32,880 bases of DNA from Actinomycetota bacterium (GCA_016201135.1 JACQDK010000069.1:1-32880), one strand, 5' to 3'; positions 6,766 to 17,406 are shown, numbered from the stretch's first letter. Notes: a model not told the origin generated them from the sequence alone. Numbers and translations: made by a program.

Positions 6766-9000
6766 GTGGCGAAGAAGACGGCCCGCAGGGCCTCGGCCCG
6801 GCGGACTTCCCCGTCGTCGAGGAGGAAGAAGAAGGCCAGGACCCCGACCCGGCAGATCCTCTCACCGTGGGCGCGTGACGCGATCGGGATCGGTCTGGTC
6901 GTCTTCGGGCTTCTGGCGGTCCTCTCGGTGTGGTTCGCGGCGGCCGGCCCCGCCGGGCGGGCGATCTCATGGCTCCTGCACGGGGCGTTCGGCGTGGCCG
7001 CGATCACCGTGCCGGTGGTGGGGCTCTACTGGGGCGCCAGGTTGCTCCGGGACGTCGCCGCGGAGGAGCGCGTCCGAGCGTTCATCGGTTTCAGCGTGCT
7101 CGCGGTAGGGGCGCTCGGCATCCTGTCTCTGCTCCGGGGGAACCCGAGCCCGGCCTCCGTGGCCGCGCGCGAGGCCGCCGGCGCCGTCGGCGCGCTCGCC
7201 GGCTGGCCGCTCTCGAAGGTGATCTCGCCCGCCGGATCGGCGATCGTGTGCGCGGGGCTCGTCGCGCTGGGCGCGCTCGTCTTCGCCGGGATACCGGTCT
7301 CCTGGATCGTGGAGAAGCTGCGAGAGCTACGTGAGACCAGGGCCGAGCGCGATCCGGTCGGGCACGGGCCGCGCGACGTCCCGGAAGGCCGACCCCGCCG
7401 GCGGGTGATCCGGCAGGTGGAGGACCCCGTCGTGATACCCGAGGTGCCGGTCGAGCTCGGCTCCGGCTTCGATGAGCTGGAAGAGAGGGAGCCGGGCATC
7501 GTCCCGCGCGGGCGGAAGGTCGTCACGGACGACGGCCCGTACGAGCTGCCCCCGATGGACCTGCTGCGCACGGCGCCCCCGTCGACCGCCGACGGGCGCC
7601 ACCAGGAGGAGGTCATGGAGGCGCTCGAGCGCACCCTGCGCACGTTCGGCGTGGACGCCCGGGTCTCGGCGGCCCATCGCGGGCCGACCGTCACGATGTA
7701 CGAGGTCGGCATCGCCGCCGGCACGAAGGTGAACAAGGTCCTTGGGCTCTCGAGCGACATCGCCTACGCGCTAGCCACACCGGACGTGCGGATCATCGCG
7801 CCGATCCCCGGGAAGTCCGCGATCGGGGTTGAGGTTCCCAACAAGCACCGCGACTTCGTGATGCTCGGCGACATCTTGCGTTCGAAGGCGGCGAGCGAGA
7901 CGAGCCACCCCCTCACCGTGGCCCTCGGGAAGGACGTGCACGGCCAGACGCGGATGGTGAACCTCGCGACGATGCCGCACCTGCTGATCGCCGGCGCGAC
8001 CGGTTCGGGGAAGTCGAGCCTGATCAACTGCTTCGTCGCCTCGCTCCTGATGCGCGCCACGCCGGAGGACGTCCGGCTCGTTCTCGTCGATCCCAAGCGC
8101 GTGGAGCTCTCGCACTTCGCCGACGTTCCCCATCTGCTGTCCCCGGTGATCGTGCACCCCAAGCGCGCTGCGGAGGCCCTCGGCTGGATCGTGCGCGAGA
8201 TGGAGTTGCGCTACGAGCTGCTCGCGACCGTCGGCGTGCGCGACATCGACGGCTACGAGGAAGGCCTCGCGGAGGGGACGTTGCGGATCCCGCCGGGCAT
8301 GGAGGCGAAGTTCCAGCACATGCCCTTCATCTTGGTGGTGATCGACGAGCTCGCGGACCTGATGATGGTCGCGCCGCGCGACGTCGAGGACGCGATCTGC
8401 CGGATCGCGCAGATGGCCCGCGCCGTCGGCATCCACCTGGTGGTCGCCACGCAGCGCCCGAGCGTCGACGTCGTCACCGGCCTGATCAAGGCGAACATCC
8501 CCAGCAGGATCGCGCTGATGACCTCGAGCCAGGCCGACTCTCGCGTGATCCTCGACCAGAACGGCGCCGAGAAGCTCGTGGGCCACGGCGACATGCTGTT
8601 CGCTCCGGCGAACGCCTCGAAGCCCGTGCGCCTTCAGGGAGCGTGGGTGACCGAAGGCGAGATCCGCGCCGTGACCGACTTCATCCGCGGCCAGCGTGAG
8701 GCCGTGTACGAGATGAGCGTGGAGGGCCTGGGCAGGCCACCGGCTCCCGGCGAGGAGGCCGCGGACGATCTCGGCTCCGACGACGATCTCCTGCGCCAGG
8801 CGGCGGATCTCGTGATCCGCTCGCAGCTCGGCTCGACGTCGATGCTCCAGCGCAAGCTGAAGGTCGGCTTCGCCCGCGCGGGCCGCCTGATGGACCTCCT
8901 GGAGGACCGGGGCGTCGTCGGTCCGAGCCAGGGATCGAAGGCGCGCGACGTACTCGTCACCTGGGAGGAGTGGGAGGAGCACCGCTCCGCCCGGACCTAG
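6766..9000 (+). CDS. ftsK: FtsK/SpoIIIE-type DNA translocase
   Basis: Septum-anchored ATPase that pumps chromosomal DNA during division. It has 744 residues from a GTG immediately after the RNase J stop; GGAGG lies a few bases upstream. A basic N-terminus precedes four hydrophobic segments (about residues 35-60, 65-90, 103-122 and 160-185). After a charged linker comes the motor: Walker A GATGSGKSS (Lys416) and Walker B ILVVIDELADLMMV, with the RAVGIHLVVATQRPSVDVVTGLIKANIPSRIA signature. The C-terminal winged-helix gamma domain (LLRQAADLVIRSQLGSTSMLQRKLKVGFARAGRLMD) would read polar sequences. The linker is short, so this is the compact form. Confidence 0.96.
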   Translation: MAKKTARRASARRTSPSSRRKKKARTPTRQILSPWARDAIGIGLVVFGLLAVLSVWFAAAGPAGRAISWLLHGAFGVAAITVPVVGLYWGARLLRDVAAEERVRAFIGFSVLAVGALGILSLLRGNPSPASVAAREAAGAVGALAGWPLSKVISPAGSAIVCAGLVALGALVFAGIPVSWIVEKLRELRETRAERDPVGHGPRDVPEGRPRRRVIRQVEDPVVIPEVPVELGSGFDELEEREPGIVPRGRKVVTDDGPYELPPMDLLRTAPPSTADGRHQEEVMEALERTLRTFGVDARVSAAHRGPTVTMYEVGIAAGTKVNKVLGLSSDIAYALATPDVRIIAPIPGKSAIGVEVPNKHRDFVMLGDILRSKAASETSHPLTVALGKDVHGQTRMVNLATMPHLLIAGATGSGKSSLINCFVASLLMRATPEDVRLVLVDPKRVELSHFADVPHLLSPVIVHPKRAAEALGWIVREMELRYELLATVGVRDIDGYEEGLAEGTLRIPPGMEAKFQHMPFILVVIDELADLMMVAPRDVEDAICRIAQMARAVGIHLVVATQRPSVDVVTGLIKANIPSRIALMTSSQADSRVILDQNGAEKLVGHGDMLFAPANASKPVRLQGAWVTEGEIRAVTDFIRGQREAVYEMSVEGLGRPPAPGEEAADDLGSDDDLLRQAADLVIRSQLGSTSMLQRKLKVGFARAGRLMDLLEDRGVVGPSQGSKARDVLVTWEEWEEHRSART

Positions 9001-9006
9001 CCGGAG

Positions 9007-9390
9007 TCAGAGAGCGCCGGCCCGCCGGTAGACGTGGAGCAGGGTGTCGGCGTGCTGCTGGGGATCGATCATCACGGCATCCGACGCCCCGACGCGATCC
9101 TGCCAGAAGCGGTAGACCTCCTCGGGCGTCCATCCCCGCCGCCGGGCGCTGTGGTAGTTCCGAGCCATCTCGCTCCCTTGCCACAGCGCCTGGGGGTTCA
9201 CGACGAAGCCGCCCCTTGCTCCGTCGATCGACAGCCAGAAGGCCCCGATGACGCCCCACGCGTCGTCGTCGTGACGGCCCGACACCAGCAGGAAGCGGAC
9301 CGGTCCCTCCGAGACGAGGTTGGCCACCCCCTCCCGTCCGTAGACCGCCGCGAAGGGTGAGAGGTCGCCGAGGTCCGCGTGCTCCGTCAT
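9007..9390 (-). CDS. Uncharacterised 127-residue protein
   Basis: Starts at the ATG at 9390, with a GGGGGGA Shine-Dalgarno on the minus strand, and ends six bases from the convergent ftsK stop. The sequence is soluble and mixed alpha/beta: FAAVYGREGVANLVSEGPVRFLLVSGRHDDDAWGVIG, then FWLSIDGARGGFVVNPQALW, then a helical C-terminus (RGWTPEEVYRFWQDRVGASDAVMIDPQQHADTLLHVYRRAGAL). There are no membrane segments or recognisable motifs, and I do not recognise the family. It is transcribed in the same direction as the acetyltransferase gene 83 bp upstream and may share its promoter. Codon usage looks native. Confidence 0.68.
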   Translation of the reverse strand: MTEHADLGDLSPFAAVYGREGVANLVSEGPVRFLLVSGRHDDDAWGVIGAFWLSIDGARGGFVVNPQALWQGSEMARNYHSARRRGWTPEEVYRFWQDRVGASDAVMIDPQQHADTLLHVYRRAGAL

Positions 9391-9473
9391 GAGTGTCCCC
9401 CCAAGTCGGAAGGTAGTCCCCCGGATGGGTGAGCGGCAGCGGGCGAAAGGCGCGAACCGCGGGTCCGAAGGAC

Positions 9474-10094
9474 CTAGGGCCGCGGTCGCCCGTCCGGTCG
9501 GGCTGGGTCGTGCGGCGTCCGGCGACGGTCGTCCGCGAGCGCTGCCCAGCTCTCGTGGTCGCGCCAGCGTCCGGCGATCTTGAGGTACCGCGGGGAGAAC
9601 CCCTCCTTGTGGAACCCCGCGCCGCGCACGAGCGCGATCGACGCCGCGTTCTCCGGTTGGATGTTGGCCTGCAGGCGATGCAGACCGAGGGTCCCGAACG
9701 CGTGCCGCATCACGAGGCGCACGCCCTCGCGCATGTATCCGTTCCCGGCGAACGGCACGAAGGCGTAGTAGCCCAGGTGCGCGTTGCGGAACGACCAGTA
9801 GACGATCTGGGAGAGGCTGAACACGCCGGCGATGGCCGCATCCTCGTTGCGGCACACGAGGAGGGTCTCGTTCGTCGGAACTCTGGCTCGGCGCAGGAAG
9901 AAGTCGAAGGCCTCGGGCGTGTCCGGGGGGTAGCTCCAGGGATGTTGGAGAGACCTCGAGGCTTCCACCCGCTCCAGGAACTCTCCGGCGTCTCGGTGGG
10001 ACGGATGCCGCAGGAACACGCGCTCGCCGCGCGAGAGGGCGCGCGGCCTGGTCACCCGACGGCCGAGCCGGCCGCCCGGGAGCACCTCGTCCAC
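9474..10094 (-). CDS. GNAT-family N-acetyltransferase, RimJ/RimL type
   Basis: 206 residues from a GTG at 10094. The RimJ-like features are VFLRHPSHRDAGEFLERVEAS at the N-terminus, then AIAGVFSLSQIVYWSFRNAHLGYYAF, GNGYMREGVRLVMRHAFGTLGLHRLQANIQPENAASIALVRGAGF (acetyl-CoA binding and the N-x-x-S-I-x-x-x-x-x-x-G-F segment) and FSPRYLKIAGRWRDHESWAAL. It probably acetylates an N-terminal amine or a small amine; the substrate is unknown. TAGACT lies six bases before the GTG on the minus strand with no Shine-Dalgarno, so the transcript is probably leaderless. It is divergent from the rodZ-like gene with only 40 bp between starts. Confidence 0.88.
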   Translation of the reverse strand: MDEVLPGGRLGRRVTRPRALSRGERVFLRHPSHRDAGEFLERVEASRSLQHPWSYPPDTPEAFDFFLRRARVPTNETLLVCRNEDAAIAGVFSLSQIVYWSFRNAHLGYYAFVPFAGNGYMREGVRLVMRHAFGTLGLHRLQANIQPENAASIALVRGAGFHKEGFSPRYLKIAGRWRDHESWAALADDRRRTPHDPARPDGRPRP

Positions 10095-10100
10095 GTCGCG

Positions 10101-10122
10101 AGTCTACCCTTGGCGCTATCAT
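10101..10122. promoter_or_regulatory. Divergent promoter cores for GNAT and rodZ-like genes
   Basis: Within the 40-bp gap between the two starts, TAGACT (minus, 10106-10101) sits six bases before the GNAT GTG and TATCAT (plus, 10117-10122) sits twelve bases before the RodZ-like ATG. Neither start has a Shine-Dalgarno. This fits leaderless or very short-leader transcription. The -35 boxes are not evident. Confidence 0.4.
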
Positions 10123-10134
10123 CGCCGGGACCCC

Positions 10135-10866
10135 ATGGCCGGAGATCCGCTGATCGGGGTCGGCCCGGCCCTGCGAAAGGCGCGTGAGAAGCGCCGGCTC
10201 TCGCTCGACGAGGCGAGCAGGGACACGAAGCTGACCGTGAAACACCTGCGCGCCCTCGAGGAGGAAGACTTCGAGGCGCTGCTGGGCGACCCCTGGGTCC
10301 GCGGCTCGCTACGCACTTACGCTCGATACCTGGGTCTTTCGGCCGACAAGGTCGCGGCCGCATACGCGCGTCACGCCGAGGACCCGGCCCCGCCGCCCCC
10401 TCCCGGCGGCCTCGGCAGGATCGAACGGGCGATCGCTGCCACGCGGATCCGCGACAACCAGGGGCTCCTCTTCGTGATAGCCGCGGTCGTGATCGTCGCC
10501 GCCGGGGTCTTCGGGATAATGTCGGACCGGAGGTCCACGCCTGCGCCCGCGGCGCTGGGTAGCGTGTCGACGCCGATGCCGGTCGATCGGAAGATCGAGG
10601 CGGCGCTCGTGGCGAACGAGGACGCAGTGGTCACTATCACCACCGACATGGGCGATCCCGCGACGTACAGGCTCTCCCCGGGTGAGACGAGATCGTTCGT
10701 CGCGACGACTACGCTCGTCGTGCAGATCGAGAGCGGCGGCACCGTCCAGCTCACTGTGAACGGCGACGACCTCGGCTCTCCGGGCAAGCCCGGAGAGCTC
10801 TGGCAGCGGTGGTTCACCTCGGCTGGGGGCTCGGGCCCGGGGACGACGCCGTCCCCGGGCCCGTGA
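10135..10866 (+). CDS. RodZ-like HTH membrane protein with C-terminal DUF4115 domain
   Basis: 243 residues. The N-terminal HTH of the RodZ type is at residues 8-80 (ALRKAREKRRLSLDEASRDTKLTVKHLRALEEEDFEALLGDPWVRGSLRTYARYLGL). A Pro-rich linker follows, then one transmembrane helix at about 112-128 (LLFVIAAVVIVAAGVFGIM), then an extracytoplasmic beta domain (VTITTDMGDPATYRLSPGETRSFVATT) like DUF4115. RodZ links MreB filaments to the cell-wall elongation machinery, but no mreB is present in this window, so a direct role in shape is inference only. The gene lies between ftsK and cinA. Its last codons form a strong hairpin. Confidence 0.85.
   Translation: MAGDPLIGVGPALRKAREKRRLSLDEASRDTKLTVKHLRALEEEDFEALLGDPWVRGSLRTYARYLGLSADKVAAAYARHAEDPAPPPPPGGLGRIERAIAATRIRDNQGLLFVIAAVVIVAAGVFGIMSDRRSTPAPAALGSVSTPMPVDRKIEAALVANEDAVVTITTDMGDPATYRLSPGETRSFVATTTLVVQIESGGTVQLTVNGDDLGSPGKPGELWQRWFTSAGGSGPGTTPSPGP
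10832..10863 (+). terminator. Hairpin at the 3' end of the rodZ-like gene
   Basis: A perfect 13-bp stem (CGGGCCCGGGGAC at 10832-10844, GTCCCCGGGCCCG at 10851-10863) with a 6-base loop ends exactly before the TGA stop. There is no U-tract. It probably separates rodZ from cinA transcription, although the arms also encode the Gly/Pro/Ser tail. Confidence 0.5.
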
Positions 10867-10921
10867 GGGTTCCCGTGCGCCTGGGCCCGGCGGGCGGGAC
10901 CCGACGTTCGAGGGGGGCGGG

Positions 10922-12187
10922 ATGAGGGCCGAGATCGTCGCGGTCGGCACCGAGCTGCTGCTTGGGCAGATCGCGAACGAGAACGCGCGCTGGATATCTG
11001 AGCGGCTCGCCTCGATCGGGGTGGACGTGCTCCATCACCAGGTCGTCGGAGACAACCCGGACAGGATCGTGGAGGCGTTCACCCTGGCGTGCGAGCGCGC
11101 CGACGTCGTTCTCGTCACCGGAGGTCTCGGTCCCACCCAGGACGACATCACTCGCGACGCGCTAGCGGCGTTCCTCGACGTCCCCCTGGACCGCCACGGC
11201 GAGATCGAGTCTCTGCTGCGCGCGAAGTTCGCCGGCCTGGGGCGGGGGATGCCCGAGAGCAACCTTCGCCAGGCGCAGGTGCCGCAGGGCTGCCGGTACA
11301 TCACGCCGATCCGGGGTACTGCGCCGGGCCTCGTCGCGGAGCTCCCCGGCGGCGGCCGGATCTACCTGATGCCGGGCGTGCCGCTCGAGATGGTCGAGAT
11401 GATGGAGGGGACCGTGCTCCCCGAGGTCCGCGCGCTCTCCGGCCCCGCCGCGATCGTATCGCGCACGATCAGGTGTACGGGCATAGGGGAGTCCCGCGTG
11501 GCCGAGATGCTCGACGACCTATTCCGCGCGCTGACGAATCCCACGGTCGCGTACCTGGCCTCCTCGGGCGAGGTCAGCGTCCGTCTCACGGCCAGCGCGG
11601 CCACTGAGGAGGCGGCGGCTGCGATCATCGAGCCGGTCGGGAACGAGGTCGCGGCCCGTCTCGGAGACGCCGTGTTCACGATGGAGGGGGAGTCGCTCGA
11701 GGGGGTGGTGGTCCGCCTGCTCGGCGAGCGCGCCATCAAGCTCGCCCTGGCAGAGTCCATCACCGGGGGCGGAGTGGGGAAGAGGATCACGTCGGCGCCG
11801 GGCGCCTCGTCGGTCTTCTGCGGTTCTGCGGTCGTGTACACCGCCGAGGCCAAGCACGTGGTGCTCGGCGTCGAGCGAGCGACGCTCGATGGGCCCGGAC
11901 CCGTGAGCGAAGCGTGCGCGCGTGAGATGGCCGCGGGGGCGCGACGACTGTTCTCCGCGGACGTCGCGCTCGCGCTCACGGGCGCGGCCGGGCCGGAGCC
12001 TCACGGCGGCGCGGAGCCGGGCACCGTGTGGATCGCGCTGGACGCGGGCAAGGTCCGGCACGCTCGGGGCTACGTAGCGGCTGGGGAGCGGGACAGGGTC
12101 CGGCGCTGGGCGGAGCAGGCTGGGTTGGACCTGGTCAGGCGGTACCTCGAGGGACGCGAGCTCCCAAGCTCGGACCGCATCATCTGA
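10922..12187 (+). CDS. cinA: CinA-like protein (nicotinamide-nucleotide amidase / competence-damage family)
   Basis: 421 residues with an N-terminal MoaB-like/COG1058 domain (EIVAVGTELLLGQIANENARWIS; LVTGGLGPTQDDITRDA) and a C-terminal PncC amidase domain (LALAESITGGGVGKRITSAPGASSVFCGSAVVYTAEAKHVVLGV; ALALTGAAGPEPHGG). In the family, CinA recycles NMN produced by NAD-dependent DNA ligase and hydrolyses ADP-ribose. The usual ESCTGG is ESITGG here; the catalytic serine is kept and the cysteine is replaced. The G-rich Shine-Dalgarno lies just upstream of the ATG. thpR starts five bases after the stop, and the recA promoter lies beyond it: the common cinA-thpR-recA order. Confidence 0.94.
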   Translation: MRAEIVAVGTELLLGQIANENARWISERLASIGVDVLHHQVVGDNPDRIVEAFTLACERADVVLVTGGLGPTQDDITRDALAAFLDVPLDRHGEIESLLRAKFAGLGRGMPESNLRQAQVPQGCRYITPIRGTAPGLVAELPGGGRIYLMPGVPLEMVEMMEGTVLPEVRALSGPAAIVSRTIRCTGIGESRVAEMLDDLFRALTNPTVAYLASSGEVSVRLTASAATEEAAAAIIEPVGNEVAARLGDAVFTMEGESLEGVVVRLLGERAIKLALAESITGGGVGKRITSAPGASSVFCGSAVVYTAEAKHVVLGVERATLDGPGPVSEACAREMAAGARRLFSADVALALTGAAGPEPHGGAEPGTVWIALDAGKVRHARGYVAAGERDRVRRWAEQAGLDLVRRYLEGRELPSSDRII

Positions 12188-12191
12188 GGCG

Positions 12192-12776
12192 ATGGCGAGG
12201 GATCGCGCGAGCCGCCCGGAGGCAAGGCCGCTCCGGCTCTTCGTGGCAGTCGAGGTGCCGGAGGAGGCGCGCGAGCTCGTGGCGGCCGCCGTGGCGCCGT
12301 GGCGCGAGAGCTTCCCCAGGGGCAAGTGGGTGCCGACACAGAACCAGCACGTGACGCTGAAGTTCCTCGGATCCACGTGGCCGCGGCTCGTCCGATGGGT
12401 GATCGAGACGGTCGGGGCGGTGGCCGCCGGGGCGGAGCCGTTCGAGTCGCGCGTCGCCGGGCTCGGGGCCTTCCCCTCGGCCCGCCGGGCGCGCGTGCTC
12501 TGGGCCGGGCTCGAGGACCCCGGCGGGCGGATGGGCGCGCTCTCTGCCGCTCTGGAAGACGCCCTGTCGGCCGAGCTCGAGCCCGAGAAGCGCGCGTTCA
12601 CCGCGCATCTGACGGTGGCGCGCTTCGAGCCACCGGTGGAGCTCGGGGAGGAGCTGGGCCGATCGGAGCTGCGGTCCAAGCCGTTCACGGTGGAGCGGCT
12701 CGTCCTTTTCCGGAGCCACCTCCAACGCCCTGCCCCGCGGTACGAGCCGCTGGGGACCTTCCCGCTCGGAGGGTAG
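12192..12776 (+). CDS. thpR: RNA 2',3'-cyclic phosphodiesterase (2'-5' RNA ligase family)
   Basis: 194 residues. The two HxT motifs of the 2H phosphoesterase fold are present as HVTLKF (near residue 53) and HLTVAR (near residue 139). RLFVAVEVPEEAREL at the N-terminus is typical. The enzyme hydrolyses 2',3'-cyclic phosphates on RNA ends; the original ligase activity is in vitro. The start is an ATG four bases after the cinA stop, with GAGG immediately before it, so expression is probably coupled to cinA. The C-terminus RYEPLGTFPLGG fits the family end. The recA SOS promoter begins within 12 bases of its stop. Confidence 0.92.
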   Translation: MARDRASRPEARPLRLFVAVEVPEEARELVAAAVAPWRESFPRGKWVPTQNQHVTLKFLGSTWPRLVRWVIETVGAVAAGAEPFESRVAGLGAFPSARRARVLWAGLEDPGGRMGALSAALEDALSAELEPEKRAFTAHLTVARFEPPVELGEELGRSELRSKPFTVERLVLFRSHLQRPAPRYEPLGTFPLGG

Positions 12777-12785
12777 GGCGGCTGC

Positions 12786-12814
12786 TTGTGCTCGAACATC
12801 TGTTCGAGTAGCGT
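12786..12814 (+). promoter_or_regulatory. recA promoter: -35 TTGTGC, 17-bp spacer, -10 TAGCGT
   Basis: TTGTGC at 12786-12791 and TAGCGT at 12809-12814 are separated by exactly 17 bp, and the spacer is the SOS box. Transcription would start near 12821, about 30 bases before the first recA start. The same TAGCGT hexamer with a 17-bp spacer is found at lexA. Confidence 0.65.
12791..12808. promoter_or_regulatory. SOS box (LexA operator) of recA
   Basis: Perfect inverted repeat C-TCGAAC-ATCT-GTTCGA-G, matching the actinobacterial/Gram-positive LexA operator TCGAAC-N4-GTTCGA. It occupies the whole spacer of the recA promoter, so bound LexA would exclude RNA polymerase. Confidence 0.92.
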
Positions 12815-12851
12815 TACCCCCTGGCAGCGTCGAATGACAGGGGTGTAAGTT

Positions 12852-15128
<2,277 letters not shown>

Positions 15129-15136
15129 GCGGGCCC

Positions 15137-15802
15137 ATGCCTCGACAGGCCAGGCGCGAGCCGAAGAACCCGAGGAGCTGTCACGAGCGCGCCCTTGGGC
15201 TGCTGGCGGTACGCCCCCGCAGTCGCAGGGAGCTGGAGAGCCGCCTGCTCCGGGCTGGGTTCGAGCCCGAGGAGGTCCAGGACGTGCTCGGCCGGCTCGA
15301 GCGGGTGGGCCTTGTCGACGACGAGGACTTCGCCCGGCAGGTCGCCGAGCATGCCTTCGGGGTCCGGCGGGAGGGCAGGCGGGCCGTTGCCAGCAGGCTC
15401 GCCGCGAGGGGGATCTCCGGGGCCACGGCGGCCGCGATCCTCGCCGACGAGCCCGGCGACGAGGAGGACCGGGCGCTGGATCTCGCCCGGTCCCGGGCCG
15501 GGCGGATGTCCGGCGTCGACGACGCGAAGGCGTTCGCACGCCTGTCGTCGCTGCTCCAGCGCAGGGGTTATGGGCCCGAGGTGGCCCGGAGGGCCGCGCG
15601 GCGGGCGCTGGAGCTGGAGCTCGACGAGCAGGAGCTGGTCCGGCCTCTTGTTCGCGGCACCCGGAGGCCGTATCATCGTCCTCCAAGAGAGGTACAACCG
15701 GAACCCCAACCGTTCGACAAACGTAGGCATGTGAGCGAGCCCATCAGGAGCCGACCGACCGGAAGACCCACGGAGCGCGGTACACCCGAACGCGCTCCGT
15801 AA
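15137..15802 (+). CDS. recX: Regulatory protein RecX
   Basis: Modulates RecA filaments by capping. 221 residues, eight bases after recA. Three-helix repeats typical of RecX are visible: ALGLLAVRPRSRRELESRLLRAGFEPEEVQDVLGRLERVGLVDDEDFARQVAEH, then RREGRRAVASRLAARGISGATAAAILAD, then AKAFARLSSLLQRRGYGPEVARRAARRALE. The last 45-50 residues (from about RGTRRPYHRPP) are basic and Pro-rich and extend beyond the normal RecX end. That stretch overlaps a putative promoter for the next gene and a terminator-like hairpin at its stop. It is probably co-transcribed with recA and so LexA-controlled. Confidence 0.9.
   Translation: MPRQARREPKNPRSCHERALGLLAVRPRSRRELESRLLRAGFEPEEVQDVLGRLERVGLVDDEDFARQVAEHAFGVRREGRRAVASRLAARGISGATAAAILADEPGDEEDRALDLARSRAGRMSGVDDAKAFARLSSLLQRRGYGPEVARRAARRALELELDEQELVRPLVRGTRRPYHRPPREVQPEPQPFDKRRHVSEPIRSRPTGRPTERGTPERAP
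15648..15676 (+). promoter_or_regulatory. Putative rny promoter inside the recX 3' end
   Basis: TTGTTC (15648-15653), a 17-bp spacer and TATCAT (15671-15676) form a good promoter-like pair inside the recX tail. A transcript from here would start near 15683 and have a leader of about 190 bases before rny. This is inference from hexamer matches only. Confidence 0.35.
15771..15799 (+). terminator. Hairpin abutting the recX stop codon
   Basis: Perfect 9-bp stem CGGAGCGCG (15771-15779) / CGCGCTCCG (15791-15799) with an 11-base loop; the TAA stop follows directly. There is no U-tract. It could end the recA-recX transcript, or act as a structured leader element of rny if the promoter at 15648 is real. 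Confidence 0.4.
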
Positions 15803-15873
15803 CCTCGCGCCGCATCGCCCGTTCTCGAACTGCGAGGATCCGGAGTCCTCCCTGCGTCGCGTGAGGAGGAACG

Positions 15874-17406
15874 ATGGTCCCTGTGATCGTGGGCGCCGTC
15901 TGCCTGGCGGTGGGCGCCGCTGCTGGCTTCTTCTACCGCAAGGCCGTGGCGGCCCAGGACGCTCAGAGCGCCGAGGCGCGCGCCCGCAGGACCCTCCTGG
16001 AGGCCGAACGTGAGGCCGAGGAGATCGCCCAGCGCGGCCGCCAGGAGGCCAAGGAGGAGATCGCGGAGCTCCGTCGCGAGCTGGAGGAGGACATCCGGCT
16101 CCGCCGTGAGGAGATATCGCGCATGGAGCGACGGAGCGCCCAGGCCGAGGAGCAGCTCGACCGAAAGCTCCAGTCGGTCGAGTCCCGGGCGGGTGACCTC
16201 GACGAGCGCGAGGAGAAGCTGACGTACGTCCGTCAGCAGCTCGAGCGCGCCGCTGAGTCGCACCGGCTTCAGCTCGAGCGGATCGCTCAGCTCACCGCGG
16301 ACGAGGCGCGCAAGCAGCTCATGGCGCAGGTCGTCGACGAGGCGAAGCGCTCGGCGATGACATCGGTGCGGGAGATAGAGCAGCGCGCACGGGAAGAGGG
16401 TGAGGAACGTGCTCGCAAGATCGTGACGATCGCGATCCAGCGCGTCGCGTCGGAGCAGACGGCGGAGTCGACGGTTTCCGTCTTCGCCCTCCCGAGTGAG
16501 GACATGAAGGGGAGGATCATCGGTAGGGAGGGGCGGAACATACGGGCCTTCGAGGCGACGACCGGGGTGAACCTGATCATCGACGACACTCCGGAGGCCG
16601 TGGTCCTCTCCAGCTTCGATCCGGTCCGGCGCGAGGCCGCGCGCATGACGCTCGAGAAGCTGGTGTCCGACGGCCGGATCCATCCCGCCCTGATCGAGGA
16701 GGTCCACGATCGGTCCATGCGCGAGCTCGAGGAGCAGATCCGCAGGGCGGGTGAGGACGCCGTCGAGGAGATCGGAGTCACCGACATCCACCCGGACATG
16801 GTGAAGCTCCTGGGGCGCCTTCGGTACCGCACCTCCTACGGCCAGAACGTGCTGAAGCACCTCGTGGAGTCGGCGCACATAGCGTCGGCGCTGGCTTCGG
16901 AGATCGGCATCGATCCCGCTATCGCGAAGCGGGGGGCGTTCCTGCACGACATCGGGAAGGCTGTGACCCACGAGGTCGAGGGGTCGCACGCGATCATCGG
17001 CGCCGAGATCGCTCGCCGCCTGAAGGAGGATCCCGAGGTGGTCCACTGCATCGAGTCGCACCACGGTGAGGTCGAGCAGCACTCGATCCACGCGGTGCTG
17101 GCGCAGATCGCGGACGGCATCTCCGGCGGGCGCCCGGGCGCGCGGCGAGAGTCCCTCGAGACCTATGTCAAGCGGCTCGCCCGACTCGAGGAGATCTGCA
17201 ACGCGTTCCCCGGCGTGCAGAAGACGTTCGCCATGCAGGCAGGCCGGGAGGTGAGGGTAGTCGTGGAACCCGGCGACATCGACGACGTCCAGGCCCAGGT
17301 GATGGCGCGGGACATCGCGAAGCAGGTCGAGGAGGAGCTTCAGTACCCCGGCCAGATCAAGATCACGGTGGTAAGGGAGACCAGGGCCGTCGAGTACGCG
17401 CGTTGA
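15874..17406 (+). CDS. rny: Ribonuclease Y
   Basis: Membrane-anchored endoribonuclease that begins mRNA decay. 510 residues, the usual length. One N-terminal transmembrane helix ([18 protein letters not shown]), a long charged coiled coil to about residue 200, the KH domain ([44 protein letters not shown]) and the HD domain with [12 protein letters not shown] and catalytic His-Asp, then ESHHGE. The start is firm: ATG with GAGGAGG. The organism thus has both RNase J and RNase Y within 11 kb, like Firmicutes and unlike mycobacteria. The stop lies within a palindrome shared with the convergent coiled-coil gene. Confidence 0.97.
   Translation: MVPVIVGAVCLAVGAAAGFFYRKAVAAQDAQSAEARARRTLLEAEREAEEIAQRGRQEAKEEIAELRRELEEDIRLRREEISRMERRSAQAEEQLDRKLQSVESRAGDLDEREEKLTYVRQQLERAAESHRLQLERIAQLTADEARKQLMAQVVDEAKRSAMTSVREIEQRAREEGEERARKIVTIAIQRVASEQTAESTVSVFALPSEDMKGRIIGREGRNIRAFEATTGVNLIIDDTPEAVVLSSFDPVRREAARMTLEKLVSDGRIHPALIEEVHDRSMRELEEQIRRAGEDAVEEIGVTDIHPDMVKLLGRLRYRTSYGQNVLKHLVESAHIASALASEIGIDPAIAKRGAFLHDIGKAVTHEVEGSHAIIGAEIARRLKEDPEVVHCIESHHGEVEQHSIHAVLAQIADGISGGRPGARRESLETYVKRLARLEEICNAFPGVQKTFAMQAGREVRVVVEPGDIDDVQAQVMARDIAKQVEEELQYPGQIKITVVRETRAVEYAR

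Noticed and set aside
11749-11775. CinA amidase motif ESITGG as a sign of inactivation
   Set aside because: The serine and Gly-Gly are retained; the second position of ESxTGG is variable in the family as far as I recall, so loss of function is not supported.
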